From contig CALVRK010000064.1 in the NCBI GenBank assembly GCA_944358565.1, forward strand, positions 1 through 6,109: DNA of 6,109 nt, read 5' to 3'. Under the pieces are notes generated by a model. The model searched no databases. It had not been told where the DNA came from and saw only the letters and a program-made list of their open reading frames with translations. The stretch is from an uncultured Bacilli bacterium. GTDB lineage: Bacteria > Bacillota_I > Bacilli_A > RF39 > UBA660. The position numbers were made by a program, and so were the translations under genes. This document shows positions 4,526-6,109 of this stretch, piece by piece (positions within the stretch are counted from its first letter, which is position 1; the number at the start of each line of letters is the position of its first letter).

Positions 4526-5257
4526 ATGAATCAAGAAAAAATTGGAATGTTTATTGCAAAGTGCCGAAAAGAAAAAGGATTAACTCAAAGTGTGCTTGGC
4601 GAAAAATTAGGAGTTTCAGCTAAAGCTGTCAGTAAATGGGAAAACGGTAAAAGTATGCCAGATATTTCTATTATGAAAGATTTATGTGACACTTTAGAAA
4701 TCACTTTAAATGAACTATTTGCTGGTGAAAAAATCAAAGAAAAAGATATTCAAAAAAAATCAGAAAATAATCTTTTAAATTTATTAAAAATAAATAATAT
4801 AATTAAAAACAAAAAGAAAATATTTATGTCTATTACACTTATATTGCTTATATTATTAGTTTTTGTCATAGGTAAAATGTTACTTGTAGAATATGGCTTT
4901 ATCTATGATAATGACTTAAAATATACACAAATTTATATTAAAAACGAAGGTAATATTAAGGGTAATGTTGATATTAATAAATTTGGTAAAATAGATAAAG
5001 ATTTTGATATAGGCGCTAATAAATATGGTATGGCTGTTTTTAAAAATCCTAGAAAAGCTTTCAAAACATTAAAGAAAAAATATAAAAAAGTTATAAAATT
5101 AATCCAAAAAGAATTTAATCTGCCACCTCTTTCTAACTTCACCTATAAAGGATATAAAACCTATGGATGGCAAGTAACAAAAGGCTCTAAAAAAGATAAA
5201 GAGCAGGCGAGATTTGTCAGTAGTTTTTTAGATATTTATGAAAATAGTTTTAATTAA
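4526..5257 (+). CDS. XRE-family HTH regulator with membrane segment, next to an ABC transporter
   Basis: This 243-residue protein starts at an ATG 8 bases after AAGGAG. Residues 5-62 form a Cro/C1-type helix-turn-helix (LTQSVLGEKLGVSAKAVSKWENGK, then MPD). A charged, probably helical linker (68-98) leads to one membrane helix (about 99-120). The C-terminal 120 residues should be extracytoplasmic and are rich in Lys, Tyr and Asn. I do not recognise this outer domain. It ends with a more compact part around NLPPLSNFTYKGYKTYGW. The N-terminus is a paralogue of the 1049 regulator, and the outer domains differ. Genes of this type often sit beside ABC transporters in Firmicutes, and an ATPase gene follows here, so sensing of an envelope signal or peptide and control of the transporter is a reasonable inference. 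A terminator separates the two, so control would be through the downstream promoter or through readthrough. Confidence 0.85.
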   Translation: MNQEKIGMFIAKCRKEKGLTQSVLGEKLGVSAKAVSKWENGKSMPDISIMKDLCDTLEITLNELFAGEKIKEKDIQKKSENNLLNLLKINNIIKNKKKIFMSITLILLILLVFVIGKMLLVEYGFIYDNDLKYTQIYIKNEGNIKGNVDINKFGKIDKDFDIGANKYGMAVFKNPRKAFKTLKKKYKKVIKLIQKEFNLPPLSNFTYKGYKTYGWQVTKGSKKDKEQARFVSSFLDIYENSFN

Positions 5258-5287
5258 AGTTCTAGAACTCTAGTCTAGAATTTTTTT
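5256..5287 (+). terminator. Intrinsic terminator of the 4526 regulator gene
   Basis: A 7-bp stem TTCTAGA (5260-5266) with TCTAGAA (5274-5280), extendable by AAAG pairing into the T run, is followed by seven T. It begins at the stop codon. Confidence 0.8.
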
Positions 5288-5300
5288 CTTTCCAAAATCA

Positions 5301-5330
5301 TTGTCAAATAATATATTCATCATGTATAAT
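5301..5330 (+). promoter_or_regulatory. Sigma-A-type promoter of the ABC transporter genes
   Basis: TTGTCA (5301-5306), 18 bp and a perfect TATAAT (5325-5330) lie 27 bases before the ATG at 5358. An upstream in-frame TTG at 5301 is the -35 box itself and not a start codon. Confidence 0.8.
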
Positions 5331-5357
5331 GAAATAGATGTTAAAGGAGAGAAAAAC

Positions 5358-6053
5358 ATGAAGTTAGTTATTAAACATTTAAAGAAAAAATTTGAAAAAA
5401 AAGAAGTTTTAAAAGACATAAACTTTGAATTTGAAAAAGGAAAAATATACGGCTTATTAGGCCGAAATGGCGCTGGTAAAACAACTTTATTCAACTGTTT
5501 AAATGAAGATTTAGACTTAGATGGAGGAGAGTTTTATATAAATGATGAATCTGATAGAAATATAAAACCAGAAGATATTGGTTATGTTTTATCAACCCCT
5601 AATGTTCCAGAATTTTTAACTGGAAGAGAATTTTTAAAATTCTTTATCGAAATAAATGAAAAAAGAATAAAAAACAAAAAAACAACCGATAAATATTTTG
5701 ATTTTGTCCAAATAGAAAAAGAAGATAGAGATAAATTAATGAAAGATTACTCACACGGCATGAAAAATAAAATGCAGATGCTTGTCAATATCATTGCCTC
5801 ACCAGACATCTTACTTTTAGATGAACCATTAACCTCACTTGATGTTGTTGCTCAGGAAGAAATGAAACAATTATTTAAAGATATCAAAAAAGATCATATA
5901 ATTATTTTCTCAACTCATATTATGGAACTTGCTTTAGATTTATGTGATGAAATAGTTGTTTTAAATAAAGGAGTTTTAAAAGAGGTAACCAAAGATAACC
6001 TAGACACTGAAAGCTTCAAAAATAAAATAATTGAGGCTCTAAAAGAGGAATAA
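5358..6053 (+). CDS. ABC transporter ATP-binding protein
   Basis: This 231-residue protein starts at an ATG 7 bases after AAAGGAGAG. It is a single nucleotide-binding domain of usual length. Walker A is GRNGAGKT (35-42). The signature is YSHGM (131-135) in place of the usual LSGGQ. Walker B is ILLLDEP with Asp155 and Glu156. The D-loop is SLD (160-162) and the switch His is 187. The Q-loop glutamine is not obvious: the segment reads IGYVLSTPNVPEFLTGREF (74-92). This layout matches the small ATPases of two-gene ABC exporters (ABC-2 type and peptide or antibiotic efflux types) in Firmicutes. The next gene starts 1 base after its TAA and should be the membrane subunit, so the two are translated together. 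Substrate unknown. The membrane-anchored regulator upstream suggests a stress or peptide signal. Confidence 0.93.
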   Translation: MKLVIKHLKKKFEKKEVLKDINFEFEKGKIYGLLGRNGAGKTTLFNCLNEDLDLDGGEFYINDESDRNIKPEDIGYVLSTPNVPEFLTGREFLKFFIEINEKRIKNKKTTDKYFDFVQIEKEDRDKLMKDYSHGMKNKMQMLVNIIASPDILLLDEPLTSLDVVAQEEMKQLFKDIKKDHIIIFSTHIMELALDLCDEIVVLNKGVLKEVTKDNLDTESFKNKIIEALKEE

Positions 6054-6054
6054 T

Positions 6055-6109
6055 ATGTTAGACACTTTCATTACATCTTTTAAATTAAAAAACACTTACC
6101 GTGTTAATA
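6055..6109 (+). CDS. Start of probable ABC transporter membrane subunit (3' end outside window)
   Basis: An ATG at 6055 follows the TAA of the ATPase by one base; the SD is the AAGAGGA inside the end of that gene (about 6042-6049). Eighteen codons are visible (beginning MLDTFITSFKLKN), with the amphipathic, basic start common in ABC-2 permeases. Only position and start support the assignment. Confidence 0.6.
   Translation, partial: MLDTFITSFKLKNTYRVN

Noticed and set aside
5301..5357. Longer N-terminus for the ABC ATPase from TTG 5301
   Set aside because: TTGTCA is the -35 box and the stretch contains the -10 box and the SD; the family starts at the ATG at 5358.
4933..5494. Two minus-strand ORFs (4933-5142 and 5270-5494)
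   Set aside because: Antisense to the 4526 regulator and to the ABC gene start; the second crosses a terminator and a promoter and has no SD.

Overview
This is an AT-rich window with strong Shine-Dalgarno (SD) sites, sigma-A-type promoters with 17-18 bp spacers, and T-tailed hairpin terminators. All intact large genes end in TAA and tryptophan is encoded by TGG. That points to a low-GC Bacillota (Firmicutes) chromosome. The surface-protein family at the left edge is one I associate with uncultured gut Bacilli/Clostridia, but the placement is an inference from style and is not proven here.

Layout. Bases 2-961 hold the 3' part of a secreted surface protein. After a terminator comes a gene for a membrane-anchored XRE-type regulator (1049-1747), also closed by a terminator. 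A strong promoter then drives a two-gene operon (1835-3455). It encodes a membrane-anchored extracytoplasmic rhodanese and a membrane-anchored protein with two thioredoxin folds, and the two genes overlap by 14 nt. Next is a small gene remnant broken by one base in a run of seven A (3467-3734).

The most interesting region is 3765-4449, which looks intergenic. It is two diverged direct repeats, 347 bp apart. Each carries a 25-codon minus-strand ORF for a basic-N-terminus, single-membrane-segment peptide (3906-3983 and 4260-4337). Each ORF has a near-perfect SD, a sigma-A promoter of its own and a hairpin that hides the SD. From the other side, a conserved plus-strand promoter faces each ORF and would make a structured RNA converging on the 3' end of the peptide mRNA. 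Several stems in that RNA are kept by compensatory base changes between the copies. I interpret this as two tandem type I toxin-antitoxin modules with 3'-overlapping RNAs, in the style of txpA/RatA or bsrG/SR4. I do not recognise the peptide family.

The right side holds a second XRE-type regulator with a membrane segment (4526-5257), an ABC transporter ATPase with its own promoter (5358-6053) and the first codons of what is probably its membrane partner (6055-6109, cut by the window). Together these resemble a regulator plus exporter or peptide-resistance locus. Reading across the window, the theme is the cell envelope: a surface protein, two membrane-anchored DNA-binding proteins, extracytoplasmic thiol chemistry, tiny membrane peptides and an ABC transporter.
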